Shown in pieces: positions 1 to 7,951 of a stretch of DNA of 46,195 bases. The notes under the pieces are model-generated. The model saw only the letters and a list, made by a program, of their open reading frames with translations. It was not told the DNA's origin and did not search any database. The translations under genes were made by a program, and so were the position numbers. Numbering within the stretch: position 1 is the stretch's first letter; every line of letters begins with the position of its first letter. Location: contig QHZN01000074.1 in NCBI GenBank assembly GCA_003225365.1, positions 1-46,195 on the forward strand, read 5' to 3'. This stretch comes from Acidobacteriota bacterium. Lineage in GTDB: Bacteria; Acidobacteriota; Terriglobia; UBA7540.

Positions 1-1576
1 CGTCGTTCGATATGTTATTGGCATTATTGAATCGGTTGTAGCCCGCGCTGAATTCGTTCACGGAATGGTCGTTGACCGTCCAGGAGTGACTCACGCGAGC
101 CTGGGGACCGCCCACGATCTGATTCTTGGTCGGGTTGATGGGCTGGCCGGGGAAAGGTGGAAATGTCTCTCTGGTCCGGTGCCAGCGGAAGCGTTTATAG
201 TAGCCGAACATCGCCGTCAGGTGTTGGTTCGTTCCGATCACCTGATCCACTTTCACGTTATATGCATCGCGATTCAAAATGGGGCAGCAGCCGCTGAATT
301 CCGGTGTATTCCGGCTGGTTCCGCCAAATAGCGGTGCAGGAAACAGGGGCAGCAGCGTGGAAGTCGCTTTGCTGAACTCGCTCTGCGGGATCTGATTACC
401 CGGGAAGGGGTCGCGTATGGTGGCATCGAAATTGGCCATCAGATTGGTAACCGGATCCACTTGTCCGCCCGTGACGGTGCGAGTCGACGTGGGGTCATAA
501 ATCGCGTTCTTGAGAATCGGCCGTCCGAGTGCGTCCACACACGGTTGATCGCCGGTGCTTCCGCAGGTGCTGACCTGCGCCCCGAGAATCTCGCTGAAGT
601 CTCCGCCGTCCATCGCCTTGGTCGGGATCGTGACGGCGCCGCTGTAAGCAAAGCTGCGAAACCGGTCGCCTTCATAGCTGAAGAAGAAGAAGGTGTGATC
701 CTTCCGGACGGGGCCGCCGAGGGTGCCGCCAAAATTGTTTTCTTTTTCGTTGTCCTTGGCCAAGTCTGGAAAAGCATTGACGATCAATCCCGCGGCGTTG
801 AATTTGGGATTCTTGTTGTAGTCAAAAAGCGAACCGTGAAACTGATTGGAGCCAGACTTCAGCGAGAAGTTCGCGATGCCGCCGCCTGTTTCTCCGTATT
901 CGGCGGAGTAGTTCGTCATCTGAACTTTGAACTCGCCGATCGCATCGGTTCCAGGGCTGTACTCATCCATGCTTCCGCCGGACAAATCATAACGACCGAT
1001 AGAGAGGCCGTCGATCAGGATCTCGTGGCTAAAGAGCTGGCCGCCATTGATCGAGCCCGAAAACGTGTCGCCCTGCGTTCCGGGCAAGCTCGTAAAGATG
1101 AAGGTCTGCGGGTTGCGGCCGCCATCGCCCACTTCGATAGGCAGGGTCTCGAATTCCTCCGGCGAGACGGCGGAGCCCACTTCGGCCGTGGAGGTAGTCA
1201 GCAAGGGAAGTTGCCCCGTCACCTCGACCGTCTGTGTTTGAGTGCCTACCTGCATCGTCACATCAACGGTCACGACCTGCGCAACGGGCACTTCAATCTT
1301 ATCCACGACAGCGGTTTTGAAGCCCAACTTGTCCACTTCCAGCCGATACGTTCCCGGAGGAACCGGTACACGGTAATAGCCGGCGCTGCTCGATTTGAGC
1401 GTCGCCTTGACACCAGTTTCGGTATTGGTCAAGGTGAGTACCGCTCCCGGAAGCAGTGCCTCAGCAGGATCCCGGACTGTACCGGTAACCGCGCCAAGGT
1501 TTCCTTGGCCAAACCCCATGTTCGAACTTAGAACCAGCGTGCAACCCAATAGGACCGTGACGCAGACCTTGCGCAT
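1..1576 (-). CDS. TonB-dependent receptor, Oar-like, partial
   Basis: Outer-membrane TonB-dependent receptor that would import a large substrate, probably glycan-derived, using energy from TonB. The frame is open from the ATG at 1576 to the left edge (525 codons), so the C-terminal beta-barrel is outside the window. A perfect GGGAGGAGG ribosome site lies 4 nt before the ATG. The N-terminus is a signal peptide (MRKVCVTVLLGCTLVLSS, cleavage near GFGQ). Residues about 28-110 form a carboxypeptidase-regulatory-like beta-sandwich (GAVTGTVRDP, then YYRVPVPPGTYRLEV). A plug-like segment follows (TVEVTGQLPLL, then a GSINGG/LIDG stretch), and then barrel strands with FFFFSYEG. This architecture is expanded in Acidobacteriota. 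The plus-strand frames over this interval are shadows. Substrate unknown. Confidence 0.93.
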   Translation of the reverse strand, partial: MRKVCVTVLLGCTLVLSSNMGFGQGNLGAVTGTVRDPAEALLPGAVLTLTNTETGVKATLKSSSAGYYRVPVPPGTYRLEVDKLGFKTAVVDKIEVPVAQVVTVDVTMQVGTQTQTVEVTGQLPLLTTSTAEVGSAVSPEEFETLPIEVGDGGRNPQTFIFTSLPGTQGDTFSGSINGGQLFSHEILIDGLSIGRYDLSGGSMDEYSPGTDAIGEFKVQMTNYSAEYGETGGGIANFSLKSGSNQFHGSLFDYNKNPKFNAAGLIVNAFPDLAKDNEKENNFGGTLGGPVRKDHTFFFFSYEGDRFRSFAYSGAVTIPTKAMDGGDFSEILGAQVSTCGSTGDQPCVDALGRPILKNAIYDPTSTRTVTGGQVDPVTNLMANFDATIRDPFPGNQIPQSEFSKATSTLLPLFPAPLFGGTSRNTPEFSGCCPILNRDAYNVKVDQVIGTNQHLTAMFGYYKRFRWHRTRETFPPFPGQPINPTKNQIVGGPQARVSHSWTVNDHSVNEFSAGYNRFNNANNISND

Positions 1577-1753
1577 GCTACCTCCTCCCAATCCCAGCCG
1601 ACGCTCACCAGTCATGCTGCCTAAGTCTTGCACGAGCTAGTTTTGTGAGGGCCCGCCCCATTACCACGCCAAAGATCGTCCGCTACGACTCTGATTGTGC
1701 CGTATTTCGTAAGACCTCGAAAGCATCCGAAAACGGCCGCCCAACGGCTAATA

Positions 1754-1782
1754 ATCGTATTTAGCCTGCTTTCCAATGTCAA
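1754..1782 (-). promoter_or_regulatory. sigma70-type promoter for the TonB receptor
   Basis: On the minus strand TTGACA (1782-1777) is followed by exactly 17 nt and then TACGAT (1759-1754). It points at the receptor gene and would give a leader of about 170 nt. This is a sequence match only; the transcription start is not shown. Confidence 0.6.
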
Positions 1783-2158
1783 GAATTGTTTTTCTTCGCG
1801 TAGTGAGTTTGCGGAAGTAGCGGCGAGTCTAGCTCGCCACTTAGCGGCCTGAAGACACTTCTACCTCAAACTGACCCACTACTTTTTCTCGAGACGGGCA
1901 TGGCCGCAGAGCAAAGTTCGAGCGTGGCACCCGGGCTTAGAATGAAAGAAACCAAAACCTAATCGAAGACTCCTCCTTCCATTTCGGAAAGGTTCTGACT
2001 TGCCCGAGGAGTCTGCAAACGGGCAGCAAGTCAAACGAGATAACGCACGAAGTCCACGGAGCTGTGGGTCACGGGATACCGTTGCTCGACGTGGTGCGGC
2101 TCGTTGTTGGGGCAGGGAAGATGCCAACCAAATGCGTCAGGCAATTCGGAGGATCGAG

Positions 2159-2188
2159 CGGCCTCCCGCACTCTAATTCGGGAGGCCG
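2159..2188. repeat. perfect 10-bp inverted repeat (hairpin)
   Basis: Arms CGGCCTCCCG (2159-2168) and CGGGAGGCCG (2179-2188) flank a 10-nt loop. It lies 125 bp past the 3' end of the minus-strand secreted-protein gene. No uridine tract follows on either strand, so it is not a classical intrinsic terminator. Confidence 0.6.
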
Positions 2189-2313
2189 TAGCGACCGGCC
2201 CAATGCACGGGAAGTTCGTCAAGAAATTCCTGCGTATCGGGCCTTGAATTCAATTCCCTGGTCCCGCTGAGGTTGGCCATCGCGCGGCGCGACGTTAGCC
2301 AACTCACGAGTCC

Positions 2314-3531
2314 TCACTGCACCGTGACCGTGACCGACGCCGTTGTGCGGCCATACTGGTTCGTGGAATACAGCGTATAGGTCGTGGTGCCGCTGGGTGT
2401 GATGATGATGCTGGTGCCTCGTACCGCCCCCACCTGCGGCGAGATGATGTTGTAGAGCTGCCCGCTCGTGGACCAGCTCAGGGTAACTGGCTGGCCCGGT
2501 GCCGCGGTTGACGGGTTTGCAGTGAAGCTCGAGATCGTCGGAGAAGGTCCGGTCGGGACATTCGCGGGAGTGTAAATCGTTCCCGTCTGCACGACCTCAA
2601 AGTTCGATGCGGTAATCGTTTTAAGCAAGTTCAGGTCGTTATTGTTCCATCGGTTGTCCGGGGCTCCGCTGATGAAAATCGCGCTGCCGTTGTCCGCGAG
2701 GATCATTCCGTATTTTTTTAGCGCGGTGAGGATCACTTGATCGTCCGCGGGGAAAGTTGAAATGTCGAAAGTGGATTTCAATCGCAGCCGCATTCCCATG
2801 GGAGGCGCGTTCGGATCCGTGACCGAGGAGGCCCAGTGGGTCGCCGGAAGCACGAAGGCTCGCTGCGAGGTCGGGATGGTGAATCGCAGCGCGTGATTGA
2901 TGGCGCCCGCCGCGACCTCATCGTAGCGCGCCAGCCCCACAAAAATCGGAAGCCCGGCGGCGTCAGCGGAAGTCCACGTATACGGCCGCTGTTCGTTGAT
3001 GGTCATATCCCAGACGGCCGAAGAATCGGCCTTCCAGCTTCCGTTTTTCTGCAGATAGGATTTATACAATTCGTAAAGCCAGCATCCGTCTTTTTCCAGC
3101 ACGAGCACGTGGCGATCACCGTTGCCCGGCTTGGGATAACCTTCGATCAAGGCGTTCGAGGGTATGGGCATTGGCCCTGGATCGCTCTCGTCGGGGTAGA
3201 GACCATAAATGATGGGGACCTTCGCCTGCGTCCCCGGCACGATCTGGTAAGGGATGCCGATTGACTGGTTGTGGTATGTTCCGGCGCCGAAATCGGGGTG
3301 TAAGGTCACGGACGAACCGATGTAATTGATGTAGTTGCTTGAATTGGGGTCCACAAGCGCTGCTGAGATGTCCGTATTCCATAGGTTCGAACTCGGGAAC
3401 GGAACAAACCCGTTCAGGTTGGTCCCCTGACCCAGGCTCATCCCGCTGCATGTGCCGCTCTGCCCATATAGGGACGAGGGAATTGCGACGAATAGCAGAG
3501 TGATCGCAAAGAATTTTACGTTCGTTTTCAT
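2314..3531 (-). CDS. secreted protein of unknown function with C-terminal Ig-like domain
   Basis: Predicted exported protein of 405 aa. The start chosen is the ATG at 3531 (MKTNVKFF), 8 nt after AAGGA and directly followed by a hydrophobic signal peptide ending near SLYGQ. An ATG 24 nt upstream (3555) lacks this placement. The body contains stretches such as GDRHVLVLEKDGCWLYELY, SADAAGLPIFVGLARYDEV, PPMGMRLRLK and KKYGMILADNGS. I recognise this as a conserved secreted family in acidobacteria and actinobacteria without an assigned reaction. The last ~75 residues (PTISSFTANPS to the end) form an Ig-like beta-sandwich of the kind used for surface attachment or carbohydrate contact. It stands alone on the minus strand. 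Function unknown. Confidence 0.88.
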   Translation of the reverse strand: MKTNVKFFAITLLFVAIPSSLYGQSGTCSGMSLGQGTNLNGFVPFPSSNLWNTDISAALVDPNSSNYINYIGSSVTLHPDFGAGTYHNQSIGIPYQIVPGTQAKVPIIYGLYPDESDPGPMPIPSNALIEGYPKPGNGDRHVLVLEKDGCWLYELYKSYLQKNGSWKADSSAVWDMTINEQRPYTWTSADAAGLPIFVGLARYDEVAAGAINHALRFTIPTSQRAFVLPATHWASSVTDPNAPPMGMRLRLKSTFDISTFPADDQVILTALKKYGMILADNGSAIFISGAPDNRWNNNDLNLLKTITASNFEVVQTGTIYTPANVPTGPSPTISSFTANPSTAAPGQPVTLSWSTSGQLYNIISPQVGAVRGTSIIITPSGTTTYTLYSTNQYGRTTASVTVTVQ

Positions 3532-3711
3532 TCCAACATTCCTTTCTTGGCCCAAAGGCCTTTAGGGCTCGCGTTCAAACTAAAATCCGAATACAACAGC
3601 TCCCGCTGCGTCTCCCCCTTGGATGTTGCCTTACGACGAACCATGGGGGAGGACAAGACTGCGAAACTTCTCTAGAAGCATTTACCAAAGGGCGGCATTC
3701 TGTCAATCCCC

Positions 3712-4487
3712 TTACATAATTGAGTAGGGCAAGAGACTTGTGGCTATGCTGGACATGCCGCGAGGACCGCGATAGGTTCCATGGGTGTGCCGAATAGCCC
3801 AAAGGATAAAGGGAGCTCCTCCAATTTGATGGCAGGGTCGAGTTCCGGGCGTAGCTTTCGCGGAGGCCCTTTGCGGGAGCTTGATGATGAGCGGTACGTG
3901 CGTTGTAGAGTCGTAGAGGAAAATGCCGTGCGTCTGCTCGCCGCGTTCGCCGGGCCCTTCGCCGTGGTCTCCTACAACGATGATAGTCGAAGACTCGTAA
4001 TCACCATGCTGCTTCAGGAAAGAAAGAAAATCCGCCAGCGCGCTGTCCGCATAGGCGATTTCCCCATCATAGAGGCGGCCCGCATACACACGGTTATAGG
4101 GCGGCGGAGGATCGTAGGGATCATGCGGATCATACAAATGCACCCAGACAAATTTCCCCTGCCCCGCGCCGCGTTTCATCAGCCATCTTTCGGCGCGGCT
4201 CACCACGTCCATTCCGCGCCGCTCCAGGCGGACGTAGCGCGAGGCCGTTTTGGGCAGATGGGCAGGAAAGGTGTCGTAGTAATCGAAGCCGCGGTCGAGA
4301 CGCGGCGCCGGGGGTTTGTCCAGAATGACCGGGCCAATAAACGCCGCCGTCGCGTACCCGTGCTCTTTCATGACCTCGACCAAAGTGCGCGCCTCGGAAG
4401 AGAGCGGCACACCAAAAGCCGAGACTCCGTGGGTGCTGGGCAGCAAACCGCTCATGATACTAGCGTGAGAAGTGTTGGTGTGGGGTT
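3712..4487 (-). pseudogene. sulfatase (alkaline-phosphatase superfamily) remnant
   Basis: The minus-strand reading from about 4487 gives clear sulfatase sequence: TSHASIMSGLLPSTHGV, the regularly spaced HLYDPHDPYDPP metal-site region, and IIVVGDHGE. The N-terminal part with the formylglycine CxPxR motif and first metal-binding Asp residues is missing. In its place are two direct repeats at 4484-4564 and unrelated DNA. The 3' end is also cut: after THVPLIIKLPQ only a decayed LLP segment remains before the stop at 3712, whereas relatives continue much further. No ribosome site or valid N-terminus exists, although the frame stays open up to 4809. I infer a gene destroyed by insertion of a mobile element. 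It cannot be an active sulfatase as it stands. Confidence 0.8.
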
Positions 4488-4564
4488 GTCCCCTGGGGTG
4501 AGACAAACAGTTAAGACACTGTCTGCGGTGGTTCCCTGGGCTGAGACAAACGGTTAAGACATTG
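4484..4564. repeat. two 38-bp direct repeats, insertion-sequence-end-like
   Basis: Copies at 4484-4521 and 4527-4564 match at 33 of 38 positions (period 43). Both contain TGAGACAAAC followed by GTTAAGACA. They sit exactly where sulfatase homology stops. Repeated terminal sequences near one end are a known trait of IS21-family elements, so a decayed IS end is a reasonable inference, but no transposase is present. Confidence 0.6.
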
Positions 4565-4798
4565 TTCGCCGTTCGCTGGAATTGCATTGTACTGCGAACG
4601 GCTTTTCCAGCAAGCTGGGCGCCGGCTGGTGAAGCGGCGGCGGGCCATGCTGGAGAGCAACCCGCCGAGGAATAGCCAGCTGGAAACTCATCGTTTCGAT
4701 GAGCGGGGGCGCGGTCCAGAGGGGTCGCGCCCTCATCGAAATGATAGATTTCCCCATGGCTCAGAAAACTCATAAAGAAAGCTGCCGCGCTTGGATTT
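4565..4798. other. non-coding scar region with strong hairpin
   Basis: Between the IS-like repeats and the iteron cluster I find no gene. A long hairpin spans 4694-4741: arms TTTCGATGAG (4694-4703) and CTCATCGAAA (4732-4741), with further GC pairing inside. It could be an insertion-sequence end structure or a terminator-like stem without a T-run. Confidence 0.4.
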
Positions 4799-4858
4799 TT
4801 CCCGCACAATTCCCGCAGAACCCTTCAGATCCCGCGAAATTCCCGCATTTTTCCCGCA
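4799..4858. repeat. TTCCCGCA iteron cluster
   Basis: TTCCCGCA occurs at 4799, 4810, 4840 and 4851, with a degenerate copy (ATCCCGCG) at 4829, and again alone at 5090. The 18-mer CGCACAATTCCCGCAGAA is present at both 4803-4820 and 5083-5100. Spacing is close to one or two helix turns for several pairs. Such short direct repeats beside a tRNA remnant resemble integrase arm-type sites or replication iterons. The role is an inference. Confidence 0.55.
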
Positions 4859-4918
4859 AACTTAGATTGGTTAAGTGCTTTGCTTACATGCGGAATGCCT
4901 GTAAGTTGTTGACGAACG

Positions 4919-4968
4919 CTACCTTGATACGGTAGAGGTCAACGGTTCGAGTCCGTTCGGGCCTACCA
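4919..4968 (+). other. tRNA 3'-half remnant, candidate attachment site
   Basis: Canonical tRNA positions 27-76 can be read: anticodon stem CTACC/GGTAG around loop TTGATAC (anticodon would be GAT), variable loop AGGTC, T-arm AACGG-TTCGAGT-CCGTT, acceptor strand CGGGCCT, discriminator A and encoded CCA ending at 4968. The D-arm and 5' acceptor strand (expected AGGCCCG) are absent upstream, so this is not a functional tRNA. A 3' fragment starting at the anticodon stem is what tyrosine-integrase elements leave at their far end. By the usual geometry the element would lie to the left of the fragment. An intact tRNA partner is not in the window. Confidence 0.72.
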
Positions 4969-4993
4969 AAATCAACAGCTTAAAAAAATTGAG

Positions 4994-5014
4994 CGCTACC
5001 GAGCAGAGGTAGCG
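4994..5014. repeat. inverted repeat echoing the tRNA anticodon stem
   Basis: CGCTACC-GAGCAGA-GGTAGCG is a perfect 7-bp inverted repeat with a 7-nt spacer. The tRNA remnant 77 bp upstream carries the same arms (CGCTACC at 4917, GGTAG at 4931), also around 7 nt. Many tyrosine integrases use such arm-7-arm core sites centred on the anticodon loop. The spacers differ, so the two sites would not recombine with each other. Confidence 0.55.
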
Positions 5015-5301
5015 GGGAGTGTTTCCATCAAAACAGACAGGCCCTGATTTCAGCAACTTGAACCTCTGCTTACTTCACCTCGCGCACAATTCCCGCAGAA
5101 GCCTAAATGGTCGTCGGATGCGACATCTTGAAAGAGACTTCACGTCTGCGGGCAAATGTTTCGGCGGTTTCCGCCAAGCGAAGGAAAACGAAGCAACCAT
5201 TCAATTCCTCCAATGCCGCGCAATCGAGCGGTTCCCGTGTTCAAGTGCCCGCCATTTCCTGATATCCTTGCGACTCGTTTCTTTCTTCAGGAGGCTGAAG
5301 G

Positions 5302-7770
5302 ATGTTAGTCGAAGAACAGATCTCGGCCCGCCAGCAGCGAGCCCGCACGGCAATCCAAAGCATCCTGTTTAAACCGCCCGGCCACGGTTACGGCGACTAC
5401 GAGGTGCGGTCAGTCAGCGGCAGGAAATACCGGGTAGCCATGCGCGGCCCAAGCCTATTCGAGAATTACTGCTCGTGCGCTGATTTTGCGGTGAATACGC
5501 TGGGCACCTGCAAACACATTGAAGCCCTGCTGATTCGGCTGCGCGAGCGCTTTGGCCGGTCTTTCCATCAACAGAGGTACCAGCGCAACCGGGCCTCGCT
5601 GTCGCTGCATTACGGGGAGACCGTGCGCGTGCGTTTGAAGTTGCCCGCCGACTCACCCCATCCCTTGCAGGAAATTGCCGCCCAGCACTTCGACGCCGAC
5701 GGGTTCCTCATGGAGGAGCACATTGGCAAATTTGAACGAGTCCTCGAGAAGCTCCGTGCCGCAGATGAAAGGATCGTTGTTTACACCGACGCGCTGGATT
5801 TCATCGATCGTGAAAACGAGCTTGCCTCAGGCCTGGAGGACGAACGCCGTTACCTCGCGCAATTGGAGAAAGGGAAGAATCCGTTGGAAGGCCTGTTGAG
5901 GGTGCCACTTTTCCCTTACCAGATTCGAGGAGCGCTCTTTGCCGCGTGCAGCGGACGCGCGGTCCTCGCGGACGATATGGGGCTGGGCAAGACGATCCAG
6001 GCCATTGCGGCCGCGGAGTTGCTCCGGCGCCGCCGCGGAATTGAAACGGTGCTGGTGGTTGCGCCCGCCTCGGTCAAGTACCAATGGAAGACCGAAATCG
6101 AGAAGTTCTGCGATCTTTCGACCCAAGTTATCGACGGACTGATGCCGCATCGGAAAAAGCTCTATGCCCGCCCCGCTTTTTTCAATCTAACCAGCTACGA
6201 ACTCGTGCTGAAGGACATCGAGGACATGCGCGACCTGCGCCCTGACCTGATCATCCTCGATGAAGCGCAGCGCATCCGCAATTGGGCGACGGCCACGGCC
6301 CGCACCATCAAACAGCTCAAGAGCCGCTACGCCTTGGTGCTCACCGGAACGCCCCTGGAAAACAAGCTCGAAGAACTCTATTCGGTGGTGGAATTCGTGG
6401 ACGGTCGCCGCCTGGGGCCGGCCTTCCGTTTTCTCAAGGAACATCGCATGGAGGATGAAAAGGGGAAACTACTCGGCTACCGCGGCCTGGACCAAATCCA
6501 TCGCCAACTCGAACCGATTCTGCTCCGCCGCACTCGCAAAGCAGTGCTCCCGGAACTGCCCATGCGGACCGACCAGGTCTTCCGCGTTCGCATGACGCCT
6601 GAGCAGGCGGGTCCCTACTGGGAGCAGAGCGACATCCTCGCTCGGCTGATGCACAAATGGCAGCGACAGGGCTGGCTCTCCGAGGTCGACCTGCGCCGCA
6701 TCACGTGTTGCATTCAGAACATGCGCATGCTCTGTAACTCGACGTTCCTGTTCGATAAGGAAACCAATTTCTCGCCGAAGCTCGCGGAGTTTCGCGAGAT
6801 CATTCGTGAACTGGCGATTGAAGAAAAGCGCAAAGTGGTGGTTTTCAGCGAGTACGAGCGGATGACGTACCTCGCCGGCCAGGAACTAACCAAACTGCGG
6901 ATTGGCTGGGTCTCGTTGCACGGCAACGTCCCGGCTCGAAAGCGTGGCGACCTGATGACTCGATTCCGTCAGGATCCGGATTGCAGAGTATTTCTCTCTA
7001 CCGACGCCGGCGGAGTCGGCCTGAACTTGCAGGCGGCTTCAGCCGTTGGAAATTTCGAGCCACCCTGGAACCCGGCGCGACTCGAGCAGCGGATCGGGCG
7101 CGTGCATCGCCTCGGCCAGACCCACCCGGTCCAAGTCGTCCATCTGCTCACCGAACAGAGTATCGAGGAGCGCGTGTGGGAGACACTCAAACTTAAGAGA
7201 GCGTTGTTTACAGGCCTGTTTGAATCGACCACCGACGAGGTCAGTTTTGAAAAACTAGGCCGCAAGAGCACCTTGCAGACCCTTAAGGAAGTGTTCTGCG
7301 AGCAGCCGGGCAGGCCGAAGCCGATTATCTCTCCCGAGGCAGCAACGCCCATGCAAGTGGCGGATGCAGAGAAAGTGCGCGAAACGGCGATCCAAACCTC
7401 CCGTGTCCCCGAAACCACCACACAAGTCGTTGCCCCCTGTGAAGCGGCGGCGCCGATGTCCGACAGAGAGGGATTCAACCTCGGCGCGAACTCACACCCC
7501 ATCACCCAGGCGCCCGACGTGGGTCAGGCCGCCGCCAAGCTGCTGGAGGCGGGTCTGCGTTTCCTGGAGACGATTGCCCCGCCTCCTCCAGGCGTTCGGA
7601 GATTTACGGATCATTCAAAAATCGTGGAAAGAGCCTTTTCATCTCTGCTGCGGATTGACGCGCAAACACGACGCCCTGTCCTTTCCATCCCTTTGCCGGA
7701 ATCGTTTACCGCAGAGCGCGTGGCGGGGGCGATCAGTGGATTACTCAGCAAGCTCGCGGGACCATCTTGA
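5302..7770 (+). CDS. SNF2-family helicase with N-terminal SWIM zinc finger
   Basis: ATP-dependent DNA translocase of helicase superfamily 2 (822 aa, cytoplasmic, DNA-bound). The start ATG follows AGGAGG by 8 nt. Residues 57-72 form a SWIM finger (C57, C59, C70, H72), a DNA- or protein-binding motif. The SNF2 ATPase core has DDMGLGKT at about 224-231, DEAQ at 320-323 and the LTGTPLENKLEELYS motif. The C-terminal RecA lobe has STDAGGVGLNLQAA near 567-580 and RIGRVHRLGQ at 597-606. The last ~190 residues, after LGRKSTLQTLKEVF, are low in motifs and may bind the partner. It is followed 181 bp later by a GHKL ATPase on the same strand. The pair recalls helicase/MORC-type associations described for restriction-like systems. 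A role in DNA repair or phage defence is inferred, not shown. Confidence 0.93.
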   Translation: MLVEEQISARQQRARTAIQSILFKPPGHGYGDYEVRSVSGRKYRVAMRGPSLFENYCSCADFAVNTLGTCKHIEALLIRLRERFGRSFHQQRYQRNRASLSLHYGETVRVRLKLPADSPHPLQEIAAQHFDADGFLMEEHIGKFERVLEKLRAADERIVVYTDALDFIDRENELASGLEDERRYLAQLEKGKNPLEGLLRVPLFPYQIRGALFAACSGRAVLADDMGLGKTIQAIAAAELLRRRRGIETVLVVAPASVKYQWKTEIEKFCDLSTQVIDGLMPHRKKLYARPAFFNLTSYELVLKDIEDMRDLRPDLIILDEAQRIRNWATATARTIKQLKSRYALVLTGTPLENKLEELYSVVEFVDGRRLGPAFRFLKEHRMEDEKGKLLGYRGLDQIHRQLEPILLRRTRKAVLPELPMRTDQVFRVRMTPEQAGPYWEQSDILARLMHKWQRQGWLSEVDLRRITCCIQNMRMLCNSTFLFDKETNFSPKLAEFREIIRELAIEEKRKVVVFSEYERMTYLAGQELTKLRIGWVSLHGNVPARKRGDLMTRFRQDPDCRVFLSTDAGGVGLNLQAASAVGNFEPPWNPARLEQRIGRVHRLGQTHPVQVVHLLTEQSIEERVWETLKLKRALFTGLFESTTDEVSFEKLGRKSTLQTLKEVFCEQPGRPKPIISPEAATPMQVADAEKVRETAIQTSRVPETTTQVVAPCEAAAPMSDREGFNLGANSHPITQAPDVGQAAAKLLEAGLRFLETIAPPPPGVRRFTDHSKIVERAFSSLLRIDAQTRRPVLSIPLPESFTAERVAGAISGLLSKLAGPS

Positions 7771-7951
7771 AGGATAATGCGCGCCGGAAGGAAAGTATCT
7801 TCGAGTGTCGCATGAGTTGAGGGGGCGTCGTCTTTTCCTCCCAGGCCAGCCTTGCCCGCGAGTCAAGCTCCTGGCTATAGTGAGTGACTGATGGCGAACT
7901 GAAAGCGGTTGGCCACGTCATCGAGATAGCCCCAAGGAGTTGCGTGCCATC

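Larger units (their letters stand above)
1577..2313. other. intergenic region without a convincing gene
   Basis: Apart from the promoter and leader of the TonB receptor I see no credible coding region. Short open frames here lack ribosome sites and recognisable motifs. There is a perfect hairpin at 2159-2188 (arms CGGCCTCCCG and CGGGAGGCCG, 10-nt loop) with no T-run after it, and a weaker TGCCCG/CGGGCA pair at 2001-2025. The hairpin could be a repeat-type palindrome or an RNA structure. Confidence 0.5.

Noticed and set aside
461..1531. Long plus-strand open frame of 356 codons
   Set aside because: It is the antisense shadow of the TonB receptor, which has signal peptide, domain motifs and a perfect ribosome site.
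2159..2188. Intrinsic terminator for the secreted-protein gene
   Set aside because: Perfect stem but no T-run on either strand, and it lies well downstream of the stop.
4484..4858. CRISPR array suspected from the two 38-bp repeats and the iteron cluster
   Set aside because: Only two diverged repeats with a 5-nt gap, and the iterons are 8-mers with irregular spacing; no spacers and no cas genes.
4893..4968. Complete tRNA-Ile gene
   Set aside because: Positions 1-26 including the D-arm and 5' acceptor strand are missing; only the 3' half folds.
7771..7951. Small gene between helicase and GHKL ATPase
   Set aside because: No frame with ribosome site or protein-like sequence; treated as spacer.
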